Below are positions 40,734 to 49,480 of a stretch of 64,000 nt of DNA, piece by piece. The DNA is from Aulostomus chinensis (lineage: Eukaryota; Chordata; Actinopteri; Syngnathiformes; Aulostomidae), in assembly GCA_037954235.1 (NCBI GenBank), contig JBBMOA010000004.1, forward strand, positions 11,985,601 to 12,049,600. Direction: 5' to 3'. Position numbers and translations under genes: made by a program. Each line of letters starts with the position of its first letter. Position 1 is the first letter of the stretch. A model generated the notes under the pieces. It saw only the letters and a list, made by a program, of their open reading frames with translations. It was not told the origin of the DNA and searched no databases.

Positions 40734-42481
40734 TGCATCTGGGTTACATCCACTTGCAGCAGCCCACACTAATTCAATGTGGCAGGACCCTGTTGGTCAA
40801 TTAACCTTGACATTATGTCTTGTTACGTCTCTACAAGAGCAACTCTGTCTGTGCCCTTTTAGCCGCCGGCTTGGTTAAACAAACAATATGATGCTGCGGG
40901 GGGGGGGGGGGGGGGGGGGGGGCGCGTCCCCTGCAACAATGACTGGACACAAACGAGAGGTGGAGACATTCCCATTGGACAAGAAACACATCGATAATCA
41001 TTATGATGGTTTTGCTTTTAATAATTCCACTGAATCCCACCCTGAGAGCCTCATCAGGCCTTTGCTTCTTTGCAATCTCATTTCTAACGAGCGGCTCCTC
41101 GCCTGCCTGGCTCACTGGAATTCGCTCCTACGGTAACCGCTCTGTTATTTCTGGAATAGGACATGAAAATTCCCAGCGACCCCACACAGCGATGTCACTG
41201 GGATGAATGGCCCGAGACGCGGCCGTGTCAGCCGTAGACGAGCTGGATTCAGGAGTGAAAAGTAGAGCAGCTGAATTTGGTGTATTCAGATCAAGTGTGT
41301 GTGATTCATTCTAACAGCTGGGGGGGGGGGGGGGTGTATACAGAGATACTTCTCCTAAAGTAGGCCACCCCAACTCGCTCACAGCCCACAACAAACCCTC
41401 TGTGCTCAGGAGGAGACGGGAGAGAGTTGTCACTGTGCCTGGTCCATTCACCAACGCTCAGACGCGTGAGGGATGGCCTCCGACGTAGAGGCGCGGCGAG
41501 CCTGGCGTGCACCCGTCTTCCTGAGAAGCATCTCCACCCTCATTAGTCCCTCCTGCACCGTAAATGGAGACGCTGGTTGTTTTAAACCCAAAATACTTCA
41601 TTTGAATTACGATCCGGTTGCAAACGCGGTAAAATCTGAATAACAACAGTGAACAGTCACCGTCTCCAGAGGCAGACAGGGGGAATTATCAAGAGGTTCT
41701 GGCTGAGGGACAGGAAGAGTGTCACACTTCCTGTGTATGACATCACGTCTACTACTGCCTGCACTCATTAGATAATTAGCAAAATGTCCAGAAGTCTGAA
41801 ACGTGAGAAGATATCAGGGTCGTGGACCTTTTTGTTGACCCCAGTTTGTTAACTTGAGGCTCGGAGGGAAGACGGCGGTTGTGGTTTTGGATCGACCAGC
41901 CCCCGATGGTGCCTCATGGCAGGCGAGCTCCTAAAAAGCCGGGGCAGAGATGAGAGGAGCAGGCTTGTCGCCAGAGCAGCAGGCAGAGACGAACAGCTCT
42001 GTTGATCCACCAACACATAATCCCCTTTGATATACTCTGCTGTGTGTTGACTGTGTGCAGCCGCCAAGTCAAACAAGTTCAGACACGTTGACACTCTGAC
42101 GTCTCTCTTTTTTTGTGTCTGTGTTGTCCCTTTCGCTTCCTCTCAAGATGGATTCCGCTCTTGTAGTTCCGCCCAACATGCAGAGGAAACTCGTGCTAGC
42201 GTACGGAGCTAAACAGAGTCATTTTTGAGATTAGCTCAGGTGGCTAGGTCGCATTTTTAATTACGAATAAGACAACTAGGCATTTTGAGTTCACGTTTTG
42301 CACCCCCCCTCCAAGAAAAAAGGGGGTTTTGAGGCGACAAGTGCGCCAGAAATGATGTTTTACTTGTAAAAATATGAAATCTTCCTGTGAACCAGCTGAT
42401 CAAAACACAAAAGTCTTCAGATTTCACAGCAACAAGTGACAGCAGGCCCGCCTGCAGCGACTTGCCTCAGCTGCCCCAGGG

Positions 42482-42523
<42 letters not shown>

Positions 42524-42739
42524 CATTATTTACTTTCCTGAAATGTTGATGGCTTGTCTGTTATTTGGCGTAATGCCTGCTGGAGTCGGCAGTCACAGAT
42601 CAAACAGGTTAATTGTTATTGAGGAGTGAGGAAGCCTTGGGTGTTTAGAAAGCTGACTAATAAATTCAATACATTGTTTCCTCCAAGGCAACCTTTCTGC
42701 TCAAATGAGAAGTCACAACATGGTTGAGTGTGATTAGAG

Positions 42740-42796
<57 letters not shown>

Positions 42797-45700
42797 GGCT
42801 GGATTGTTCAACTGACCGAAAGTTCAACACATCAAAGAATCATGAAATTCGCTGGATTTCAGCTTCTGCAACGTGAGGATTATTATTTTTTCCCCCACTT
42901 TTATTCATTTTTATTTTATTTTGCTGGTTTCAGATTCAGCAATTTGACAACACGAGCAGTTTGAGAATGTCACCTGGAGCACTATGAGCTAAATCAATTT
43001 GAAAAAACATGAATGGAAATAAAACATTTGAAAATAATTTGGTTTTCACAGGAACTGAAGACCATTAAAACATTTCTTTACTAAAATCAAACAAGAACCT
43101 CAACGCAGTCCAATAAGACAAGATAATACCGTCATATTTATATCTACTATCTATATATTAAGGTCAAGCTGAAATGGGAAAAAAATCCCTTTCAATTAAA
43201 ATCAATGGTCACATTGTTCACCTATTTAAGAATATATGCAAAAATGGTACTTCTGCATTTTTTTTGTGTAAAACAAATGTATTTTCTAAACCAAATCCGG
43301 TCAGTTTTCTTTCTCTAAAGCAAAATATGATTCATGTATATTTACACCAACAAATGTACCAACCAGTTCCAGCACAAATCATCCACGAGTCAGTAAATAT
43401 TCAGCTTCCACCTGCACCTGTGTGTCCACAAGCTAAGCTCTGGTAGCAGGCTGGCTAGCTAGCTAGCTGAACGGGCTCACTGGCGTTCACAAGTAGTTCC
43501 TGTATCTCCTTAAAAGAAGCACTTTGGTCGAACTCACTTGTTCTGACGCGAACGCAGAGCGTGACCAGGCGGACCTCTGACCCGGTCCTCTGCTCCGGTG
43601 ACAGGGCAGAAACTGAATGCAGGGGAACATCCGGCGCCGACTCGCTGTAATTCTCCGTGTGTGCTAGAACCCACGTTCAAATGTTCCAATCAAATTCCTC
43701 CCAATGTTTTTTTGTTTTTTACACTCTTCTAGCCTGGGGCAGCAGCTCCCCTCCTGATTTGCCACTTCTGCTGAACTTCAGGTCAAAAAAATAAGGATAA
43801 GGGAAAGAGTGCACTTGGAGAGCCAGCAGCTGACCGACGTGGCTGAGTTCAGCCCCCCCAGCTCAGACCCTGACGGAGAGCTCAGGAGAAAGTCAGCCAG
43901 TTTAAGTATGACAGCTCCATGCGAGCGGCCCCGCAACCTGCAGGGGCTTCAGCTTGGCTCATCAACCGTTGAAGAAAACCTCCCGCAGCAGAGAAGCTCC
44001 TCTCTCATATTCATTGTTAAATCTGCCGACCAGCTTTCTGCAGACGGCATCGATATTCCACAAAAGCAAAGGACTCTTTGGGCATTCATCATCGGTTTGG
44101 AAGCACCGGGGAGCAAACTCATTCCTTTTGATGGAGGGGATGAGGTGAGAAAGCAGTAATTTAGAAGGCCGGAGTGATGTTGTCAGGGGGTTGTCAGAGG
44201 ACTTTTATGTCTGTGGTGTACAAAGGAGCCTTTCTTTTGATTTTTATTGCAATAATTTTGAAGCAATAATGAATGCTTTACTGATAAACATGACAAGGAA
44301 ACAGTGCTGAGCGGGAGCTGGACGTGGCGGGAATAGCAATATGTCGCCCTGACAGTCGTTCAACGCGGAGCCAAAGGGGACATCAGCCTCTCTAACCTCA
44401 CACCTCCGGCTCACCGTAGCTCGAGCCGTGAATTATCTGCATCTAAACAAAGCGGATGTTATTTCTTGCTCGCCGCACTATTAAATATCTGGAATATGAC
44501 TTTGAGAAATAGGCCGCCTGTTCCACAGGAGCTGTTTTTCCTGTTGCGAGCCTGTGGATGTGTCTATTTAAAGATTCCTGCTGAATGCAACACAAACATT
44601 CGGATCTCAAGGGCGGGATTTATCCTGAATGACAAACTCTGTTCTCCTGTATTAGTACTGTTGGGGGGGGGGCGTGTTCAGTTAGACAATTCGGCAAAAG
44701 AGACGTCGGTTTTGCTGATCAAAGGTCCTGGATGACGTACCGGCAAAGAGTTTTGACTGAAAAAAATGAGAAGAAAAAGAAACAGGAATAAAGCTGCTGT
44801 TGCTGCTCTGCGTCCATGAGGAGGAGGAAGGATCCCAGCGGCAGGAGGCTGCAGCTGCTTGTCTTTCGCTGAGACACTGAGACAATTTCAGGGTTTTTCA
44901 GCAGCACAATCTGGACCTTTTTTGGCGGGTTAGGGTTACGTTTCTGGCGGCAAAACCAGTTGTTTCGGTGCGAGACGGCAGGGAAATTTTAAACCTGCTG
45001 TTGCAGGATGAGACAACTGTCTGTTTTAGGTGAGACATGGGCAGTTTGGGGTGTCTTCAGCGGGGTGATGAGGTAATTTTTGCTGTTTCCAATCCACAAG
45101 CCAGTTGCTTGGTGGAGGCGTCGGGAAATTCTGGAGATGTTTTAAACGGGATGATTCAGACACTTTCTGCCGTGTTTGGAACAAATAAAGCCCAGACGAT
45201 TCAGGTGGGACACCCGGACGGGTCAACAATTGTTAAAAAAACTAGAACGCTGTGTTCTAACGCAGGCTGAATGCAGTGCAGCAGCTTCAGTCGCAACAAT
45301 CCAACTAGAAAGTGCTGCTCAGAGTCGCACGCGTACTTGAGTGAACTGACTGACTGCAGAATGAGTCTGTTTGCAACTCAGCAGGAACGTTGGAAACAAC
45401 TGAAGCAACGTGAACCACGCGGGGCGCCACCGATGACGCCATCTATCGTTGAAAAGCGTGGTAACACGCCACCCAGACGAAACTAAAGGGAAATCAGCCA
45501 TAAGCGATTCCACTCCCAGCAGCCTCTGTAGTCACCGACTACATGGTGCTCATTACATTTGGAGACTCATTTTCCACTTTGTTCATTCCGAAGGAGTTTC
45601 CTCTCTGGGAGAATCGCTCCTGCGTGGCTGCTGACTGACGTGGAGGAGGCGACCGAAGCTGGCAGCTCCCGCTCCTAACAGCCCATCGACCATTGAGGCG

Positions 45701-45944
45701 GCTCTAGAAATCCTCCAACCGCCGCCTGACCGACCAGCTGATGTATTTCAGCTCTAACAGTTGCAGACTTACGTGGGATTTTGTTGAGCTCGTTCATGAA
45801 CTTGTCCTTCAGCTTGGAGAAGGACTCGTCCTTCTGGCCCGTGCCCGGGCCGGCCATGTTGGTGGTGTTGGAGCCAGTCGTGGCGGAGGAGGCGGTGGTG
45901 GGCGCCGGAGCCGCCGCCAGTGCTTCCCTTCGGCTCTCATTCAT
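6031..45944 (-). CDS. syt1: Synaptotagmin-1 (whole gene, 8 coding exons)
   Basis: Calcium sensor of synaptic and secretory vesicles; it binds SNAREs and anionic phospholipids and triggers fast exocytosis. CDS on the minus strand is the join of 45944-45773, 36276-36104, 32986-32861, 22987-22820, 21166-20999, 17437-17320, 10066-9933 and 6237-6031. Seven introns are all GT-AG; phases are 1,0,0,0,0,1,0. Product is 421 residues, as in rat Syt1: lumenal 1-57, membrane segment about 58-82, basic linker 83-141, C2A about 142-265, C2B about 272-421. Visible ligands are D172, D178, D230, D232, D238 (C2A) and D303, D309, D363, D365, D371 (C2B). C2B polybasic K324-K327, SNARE-interface residues R281, E295, Y338, R398, R399 and membrane-inserting M173, F234, V304, I367 are all kept. 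Most diagnostic stretches resemble Syt1 rather than Syt2, but the tail with LKPEEEVDA is Syt2-like. Teleosts have duplicate syt1 genes; I cannot say whether this is the a or b copy. Confidence 0.95.
8022..8160. repeat. Imperfect TA/TATG microsatellite
   Basis: Alternating TA with interspersed TG and CA steps over about 140 bases. It accounts for the Tyr/Ile-rich spurious reading frame here. Confidence 0.85.
9690..9804. repeat. (TA)n microsatellite near exon 7 donor
   Basis: Alternating TA with a few CA/TG interruptions, ending about 130 bases downstream (transcript sense) of the exon 7 donor. Confidence 0.9.
9933..10066 (-). CDS. syt1: syt1 exon 7 (C2B polybasic strand)
   Basis: Two bases completing Asp309, then 44 codons to Q353: [20 protein letters not shown] through NPYYNESFSFEVPFEQIQ. 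It carries the polybasic patch K324-K327, which binds PIP2 and SNAREs in Syt1, and Y338 of the primary SNARE interface. KKNTLNPYYNES is the Syt1 form (Syt2 has KKKTLNPYFNES). Acceptor AATTCCAG|AT and donor CAG|GTATGT, phase 0. Confidence 0.97.
10605..10705. repeat. Degenerate AT-rich tandem repeat
   Basis: Repeated variants of an AAAATATGA / GAGATTAAA / AAGTCA type motif, about 15-25 bases apart. This looks like a decayed minisatellite of a kind common in fish introns. Confidence 0.5.
10952..11263. repeat. 39-bp minisatellite, 8 units
   Basis: Eight tandem units of 39 bp, each starting ATGGAGCTAAC. Units 2-6 look identical by eye; unit 1 differs at one base, unit 7 slightly, and unit 8 diverges in its second half. 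Because 39 is a multiple of three, frames stay open on both strands and give repetitive 13-residue translations. These are artefacts of the repeat, not a gene. Confidence 0.95.
12164..12206. repeat. (CA)n microsatellite
   Basis: About 21 CA units with one CG interruption. Confidence 0.95.
14871..15220 (+). mobile_element. tRNA-type SINE (family B head)
   Basis: About 350 bp. The 5' part has an A-box-like GTGGTCAGCACTGTGG and a B-box-like GGGTTCGAGCT at about 14927, as in tRNA-derived polymerase III promoters. The 3' part has the GTCCAGGGTGAACC and GGGATAGGCTCCACC blocks and ends near AAGGAAATGG. It closely matches the inverse copy at 61637-62013 along its whole length. Family-level naming is from memory of common teleost repeats. 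Confidence 0.8.
17320..17437 (-). CDS. syt1: syt1 exon 6 (C2A-C2B junction, C2B loop 1 start)
   Basis: Thirty-nine codons plus one base, residues 270-308, [20 protein letters not shown] to NLKKMDVGGLS. Contains SNARE-interface residues R281 and E295 and calcium ligand D303. Acceptor TTCAACAG|CAA, donor TCAG|GTGAGG. The phase-1 intron splits the codon of calcium ligand D309. Confidence 0.97.
17851..17920. repeat. (TA)n(CA)n microsatellite
   Basis: About 60 bases of TA followed by CA5. Confidence 0.95.
18238..18254. repeat. Poly-G tract (G17)
   Basis: Seventeen consecutive G on the plus strand, poly-C in the syt1 transcript. Confidence 0.95.
20097..20234 (+). mobile_element. SINE 3' tail fragment (RTE-type tail)
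   Basis: Matches the common teleost SINE 3' region with CTGTAAAGCACTTGGAGTG, AGAAAAGCGCTCTATAAA and the terminal CCATTTACCATTTAC. The 5' tRNA-like part is absent or degraded. Assignment rests on remembered consensus features. Confidence 0.65.
20999..21166 (-). CDS. syt1: syt1 exon 5 (C2A, calcium loop 3)
   Basis: Fifty-six codons, residues 214-269, VPYVELGGKTLVMTVYDFDR to EEWRDLQSAEKEE. Contains ligands D230, D232 and D238 plus S235 and loop residues R233 and F234. Mammalian HDIIGE is HDAIGD here. DLQSAEKEE matches Syt1, not the Syt2 DLQGGEKEE. Acceptor TTCCCCAG|GTC, donor GAG|GTGAGG, both phase 0. Confidence 0.97.
21167..22819 (-). other. syt1 intron 4
   Basis: 1,653 bp, the shortest intron, phase 0, lying inside C2A. 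About 21490-21880 carries decayed GCTAAGCTAACTAGCC-type sequence resembling a dispersed fish repeat. A (GT)n tract is at 22624-22659, about 165 bases from the exon 4 donor. Confidence 0.9.
22624..22659. repeat. (GT)n microsatellite
   Basis: Eighteen GT units near the 5' end of intron 4. Confidence 0.95.
22820..22987 (-). CDS. syt1: syt1 exon 4 (C2A, calcium loop 1)
   Basis: Fifty-six codons, residues 158-213, LIVGIIQAAELPAMDMGG through to FNEQFTFK. Contains C2A ligands D172 and D178 in the MDMGGTSDPYVKV loop, loop residue M173, and the KKKKFETKVHRKT polybasic strand. The KFETKVHRKTLNPVFNEQ stretch is the Syt1 form (Syt2 has KYETKV and NPAFNET). Acceptor TTCACAG|CTC and donor AAG|GTACGC, both phase 0. 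Confidence 0.97.
24926..25391. repeat. 20-bp minisatellite, about 23 units
   Basis: Period 20 bp. Each unit is a near-constant half (CCTGTAGCAT and variants) plus one of two alternative halves, CTCCCAGAGA or CTCTGTTAGA. Alternative halves cluster in blocks, with CTCTGTTAGA consecutive around 25271-25340. The period is not a multiple of three and the array has no coding signal. Confidence 0.93.
26450..27040 (-). mobile_element. Decayed LINE (non-LTR retrotransposon) 3' fragment
   Basis: The minus-strand frame at 26580-26888 reads VIVVVDKHLKKAAVVDVTVP, then KKEHKKVEKYKGLKEPLQRMW and KVKADVVPVVVGALG. I know this block from the C-terminal region of fish LINE polyproteins. Upstream codons out of frame (to about 27040) still show an HNQVAGTVYRNIC-like stretch, and downstream sequence to about 26450 continues the similarity with frame breaks. 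The reverse transcriptase core is missing, so this is a 5'-truncated, dead copy. The clade cannot be settled by eye. Confidence 0.75.
27036..27093. repeat. TA then (GA)n microsatellite
   Basis: TA-rich run followed by 13-14 GA units, abutting the truncated end of the LINE fragment. Confidence 0.9.
28621..28643. repeat. Poly-T run
   Basis: About 23 T on the plus strand, possibly an old retroposon tail; no element body was recognised beside it. Confidence 0.8.
29630..29832 (+). mobile_element. RTE-type (Rex3/Expander-like) 3' tail fragment
   Basis: Contains TGGTAAAAGGAAGGTTTTCG, GCTCATGGAGAATTGTTGGG, a GACCTGCTCTACTTGTAAAG block and a TATTTGACTTGACTT-like end. I recall this order from the 3' end of RTE-clade retrotransposons and SINEs of teleosts. 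Only the terminal 200 bp are present. Naming from memory, moderate certainty. Confidence 0.6.
31010..31250 (+). mobile_element. SINE fragment (family A head)
   Basis: The head has a B-box-like GTTTCAATCCCC and the GTCCAAGTGTCCTTGAGCAA block; the body has CATCCAGGGTGAACCCCGCC and GGATAGGCTCCAGG; it ends in GATGGATGGATGG. It is the same type as the copy at 57211-57448. The 5' end is diverged. Confidence 0.7.
32861..32986 (-). CDS. syt1: syt1 exon 3 (acidic linker, start of C2A)
   Basis: Forty-two codons, residues 116-157, from ALKDEEDAETGLTETE to KLGKLQYSLDYNFTENT. It carries the acidic linker between membrane and C2A and the first beta strand of C2A. Acceptor CTTCAG|GCC and donor ACG|GTAAGG, both phase 0. 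The acidic run after the basic exon 2 gives the charge-split linker typical of Syt1. Confidence 0.95.
33359..33390. repeat. (GA)n microsatellite
   Basis: About 15 GA units with one TA interruption. Confidence 0.9.
35046..35290. repeat. Repeat with multiple TTTGTGGCCACAA motifs
   Basis: The palindromic core TGTGGCCACA occurs at 35056-35065 and again near 35152-35161, with degenerate forms near 35102, 35190, 35235 and 35260. A C-run interrupts it at about 35076-35088. It resembles a dispersed palindromic fish repeat, but ends and target duplication were not found. Confidence 0.5.
36104..36276 (-). CDS. syt1: syt1 exon 2 (transmembrane and palmitoylation region)
   Basis: Fifty-seven full codons plus two bases completing Leu58. 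Begins PPWAIVSISFVAIVLVLACC, the single membrane segment, then FCICKKWIFKKKNKKK, the cytosolic basic stop-transfer region. Cysteines 77, 78, 80 and 82 match the palmitoylated cluster of mammalian Syt1, but the fifth cysteine (KKC in rat) is W85 here. The exon ends NMKDVMDGAKTE, matching the Syt1 linker rather than the Syt2 linker. Acceptor is CTCGCCAG|TG and donor GAG|GTAAAG, phase 0. Confidence 0.95.
37651..37720. repeat. (GT)35 microsatellite
   Basis: Seventy bases of uninterrupted GT, the longest dinucleotide array in the window. Confidence 0.97.
40702..40728. repeat. (GT)n microsatellite
   Basis: About 13 GT units. Confidence 0.93.
40898..40922. repeat. Poly-G tract (G25)
   Basis: Twenty-five consecutive G on the plus strand; C25 in the syt1 pre-mRNA. 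The longest homopolymeric G run here. Confidence 0.95.
41320..41334. repeat. Poly-G tract (G15)
   Basis: Fifteen consecutive G, in the same orientation as the other G-runs of this intron. Confidence 0.95.
42484..42519. repeat. (CA)n microsatellite
   Basis: Eighteen CA units. Confidence 0.95.
42743..42794. repeat. (GT)26 microsatellite
   Basis: About 26 uninterrupted GT units. Confidence 0.95.
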
Positions 45945-45955
45945 CTTGCCGAACG
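45773..45955 (-). CDS. syt1: syt1 first coding exon (exon 1: 5' UTR end, lumenal domain)
   Basis: CDS part is 45773-45944 (57 codons plus 1 base); 45945-45955 is the last 11 bases of 5' UTR. The start ATG has A at -3 and begins MNESRREALA. A pyrimidine-rich tract ending TTTCCAG sits just upstream, so this exon is spliced to upstream non-coding leader sequence. The donor is C|GTAAGT (phase 1). It encodes the short Thr/Ala-rich lumenal domain with an N-glycosylation sequon N26-T-T (and a terminal N2-E-S), then the conserved FSKLKDKFMNELNKIP block before the membrane. There is no cleavable signal peptide, as expected for this family. Confidence 0.93.
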
Positions 45956-46442
45956 CTGGAAACAGAGAAGCAGAAGAAGACAGAGTGGGTCAGGTTTGGT
46001 TTTTATCTACTGCTGCTGTGACAGATGCATGTCAGAGGCGGCAGCGTTCTCCTCCTCCTGTCAGATGAGTTGACGGCGAGCGCGTAGCAGCTGCCGGCTA
46101 AGCCTGAATAAACATCAGCTGGGCTGCAGGATGAATTGGCCTGCCTGCTGAATTCAGAACAAACCGTTGCTTAAACTCCAGATTAACATCACAGTGGAAG
46201 ATTATTTATAACTCTGGTGCGACGGCGGCAGTTAATCTCAGACGGTTAATGACAGTGGTCACGTTCTCGGTTCAAGCCAGAGGTGCCGGACGGCGTGGAG
46301 CCGTGCAGGAGGGAGAAGATTAAACGTCACCCGTGGTCTCACACCAGGTCTTGGTACACACCAGGTGTGTTTGCTCTACGTTCAGGTCTTCCCGGGAGGG
46401 TGACGGTGCGCCTGTTGACCTATCAACGTCATCGCCTTGTCT

Positions 46443-46474
46443 CACAGTGGGCGGGGCTCACAGTGGGCGGGGCT
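46443..46474 (+). promoter_or_regulatory. Tandem 16-bp duplication with two GC boxes
   Basis: Two identical copies of CACAGTGGGCGGGGCT at 46443-46458 and 46459-46474. Each holds a GGGCGGGGC Sp1/KLF-type box, about 490 bases upstream of the first coding exon. Promoter or enhancer function is only a possibility. Confidence 0.35.
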
Positions 46475-48670
46475 AGCAATGTTCTCCGACACATGCGGTG
46501 AGGCTTTTCTATCAGATTCACTCTTTAGTTGTATTTTTCTTCAATGAATTCTTATCTACATTAAATATTGTAAAAGTAGTTGCTCTGTTTCCATGTACAC
46601 GGAAACACAGGAAACTACAGTAACTTGTACCACACTGTCTCAACTGTGTACCGCGACTGGACTTCTTCTTTTTTTTCTGTTTTAGGAGAAAAATGTTTCT
46701 CTTTGATTGTCATTTGTCAAACCTTGTAGCATTTTTTTTCCCCAATTTTACAGGGTTTTTCCGTTACGTTATATATTTTGTAGACATTATTCTTAGTGTT
46801 GGTCAATTTTATGAGGCAGTGGTATTCTTTCACAGCGAGCCTCGCAGTTTTGTGATGACGCACGTGTTTTTTTTGCGCTGCATTTGATGATTTTCATTGT
46901 GATTCGCCTCCATGTTCTGAAGTCTTAATCGTGTTTTCCTTGTTTATTGGATTCATGTCATAATTACCTCTTCTCTGCCTTGACTGTTGTTTCAGATTCC
47001 AACTGGCGAAGTCTTGATTTCATATGCTAGTTTTTCTTTATTGCAAAATTATTATTTTTTAAATCTCTCTACGTATATTACTGCCTGACAATATAAATAC
47101 ATATTTCTGCTGTGTAGACTCAAGTATTACTTGCAGTACTTCTGTCTGTGCATTCAAGTCATTACTTAAAAAAAAAATTAAAAAAAATTAACTGGTAAAA
47201 CCAGAAATCCCCGGAATGTCAAATTAGGAAACTCAGAGAAAAAAGCCCAGCCCATTTTCCTTTAAGCCGAAGTCGGAAAATCGCGAATTTACCGTCGCAT
47301 CAGACCAGAAGAAGAAGAACCAGCGCATCTGAGGACTCCCAGACGAGGAATTCCGCCACTTTAATAAAACACTAATTGGACAACAGATCGGACCTGTTCA
47401 CAATCTTCTGTTTGATAATGAAGCGGGGAAGAGCTGGCAGGTGGTACCTGTACGGCAGCCGCCACTGTTTGTGCAGGTTGTAATTGGCTCCATCACCATG
47501 GCGATTCAAGGGGATAATGGTGTTTTTTTTCCCCCAGCAGCAGCGGCAGCATACAGTTAAGGTTGATGACCTAATTCTTCTCCTTTGCCACAGTACAGTT
47601 GTTCATGAGAACTATATTTTCCCCATTAGGACCATTTTTTTTTGCCCATTAAAGGCCGTTGCAGATGAAATAAATGTTAAATATGAAATTCCTGCAATAA
47701 CATCCTCACCTGGAAGTGGTGGCGATTCATTCTGAAATAATCTTGAAAAAACAAAGGGAAGGGAACGGGGCTGAATACCAATGTGTCGAAAACTACCTTG
47801 GCAGGCAATTTCCACCACAACAGAACATGAATTCTTAAACAGTTCTTTGTTTTGTGGTTTGTTTTTTTTTAATTTGTTCTTGGAGTATATGTTTGTCTGG
47901 GAAAAAAAAAAAGAGCTGACATGGGAGAGATGATGAGACTTCCAATCACCTCTGCTACTGAAAGCTGGAATGGTTGAGCGGCGGCGGCATCTCCCCTCGC
48001 CTGCTGAGCCCCGACCGCTGCCGGTGTGGGAGGGGAGATCATTTCCAATTCTGTGTGTTCTTTCAGATAGTCTGGCAATTTTCCAGCCACAAACCGTGTT
48101 TCTCTTTATAAAAAAAAAAAGAAAAAAGAAAAAAAAACTAGGTTACCACGACTGTTGAAGCTGGCGCCGCCAACCATCACAGCCGGTGTGTTTTATGAAA
48201 GAAAATTAATTGGCGCCGAATCGATCGGCCCTTTGAATGCATCCAGGAGAGGAAGTACTGACAGTTACTTAAAGTTGAGTTACACCCAAAAAGAAGCAAT
48301 GGGGAGGTTTGCTTTATGATCCCAGTTATTGCAGTACACAACCCCAGTACTTCAGTCCAAGTATACTGTAAATACCACATGACAGTCATTTAGCGGGTAC
48401 ATTTTGACCGAGGTAGAAGTACAGTGACCACTGTAGTGAGTACCTTACAGACCCAAGTACTCTTGACACGGGGGGAGGGCTATAGAACCCCCCCCCATGG
48501 AGGTCCTCAACCAAACCAACCATGCAGATGAGGGTGGAGCCTGACCTCAAATAGGAGGTAGTTTGAGTCTCCCCTTCTATTCCTGTTTCATGCTGCTGTC
48601 ATCGCCACATCTGCAGCCGCCTCGCTCGGGGGTTAAAGCTGCCGTTCAATATGGCTGGTGTGACGCAGAA

Positions 48671-48680
48671 CCCCCCCCCC

Positions 48681-48713
<33 letters not shown>
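48671..48713. repeat. C13 run plus (CA)n microsatellite
   Basis: A poly-C run directly followed by about 15 CA units. Confidence 0.95.
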
Positions 48714-48714
<1 letters not shown>

Positions 48715-48959
48715 ACTACTCCAGATCGTAGTTGTTGGAGACCAGAGTTTGTCCTGCCTACGATTAACAGGCTCACTGTTCTTTCGTTCAAAGACCACAT
48801 TTGCCATCAGGCAAGCAAAACCACACGGGGCTCAAAGGCTAACAAGCAAGTACGCACACTCACGCTCGCCACAACACGTGCGACTGACTGGAATCCATGA
48901 GCACAGCAAGTAAGATGTGTCGATGGAGGCGTGGATGAATCTGTGGTCAGACTGAGCAC

Positions 48960-49480
48960 AACTGTGGCGTTAACGGCTGTTTAGGACAAAATCAGGACAT
49001 TCGAACCTTTGTTCTGGCAACAATCATTTTATTATTATTCTTTTTAGCAACACGTCTGGATGTTTGTAGCGTTTGTCCTGATGATAAAACTGGGTTTTGT
49101 TAGGAAGACGTTGGGGTACAACCAGGGTTTGGGTTGATTTTTTTTAACGAGAAGCGGGGTTACTTGCAGCTGTTGGTCCAGCGTCTCAGCCAGGTGGTTC
49201 AAGTAAGAAGCCGGGACGCAAGCAGCCTCGTTCAGGGAGCAAAAATGTGCGGTTTTCTTTAGCAAGAAAACGTTGAGCAGCAAAACTAGACGTTTCCAGC
49301 AGGACATCAGGATATTTACAGCCAGCTTAGGGCAGCAAATCCTGAGGTTTTTAGCAAGCCAGCGTTCCGGTGGTGAATGGAGATGTTAAGTAACGTGAAG
49401 TAACGCAAATGTGAAGCATCAGTCAGGACATTTGCAGTCGATGTCATCACGGCAAAACTCTGTTTTTAGACATTTATTTT
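48960..49480. repeat. Degenerate minisatellite tract
   Basis: Recurrent variants of CAGGACAT(C/T), GCAAAACT and TTTCCAGCAGG motifs at irregular 30-50 base spacing. Similar motifs recur at about 51.2-51.4 kb and 44.93-45.2 kb. It appears to be a highly decayed tandem family. Confidence 0.5.

Larger units (their letters stand above)
36277..45772 (-). other. syt1 intron 1 (after first coding exon)
   Basis: 9,496 bp phase-1 intron. Contains (GT)35 at 37651-37720, a GT repeat at 40702-40728, G25 at 40898-40922, G15 at 41320-41334, a CA repeat at 42484-42519, and a GT repeat at 42743-42794. Non-repetitive AT-rich sequence at about 38.4-38.96 kb looks constrained by eye. The 116-codon plus-strand frame at 43809-44159 has no recognisable domain and is probably chance. 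Confidence 0.9.

Noticed and set aside
43809..44159. 116-codon plus-strand frame in intron 1
   Set aside because: Polar, low-motif translation without a recognisable domain, splice context or homologue known to me; likely chance.
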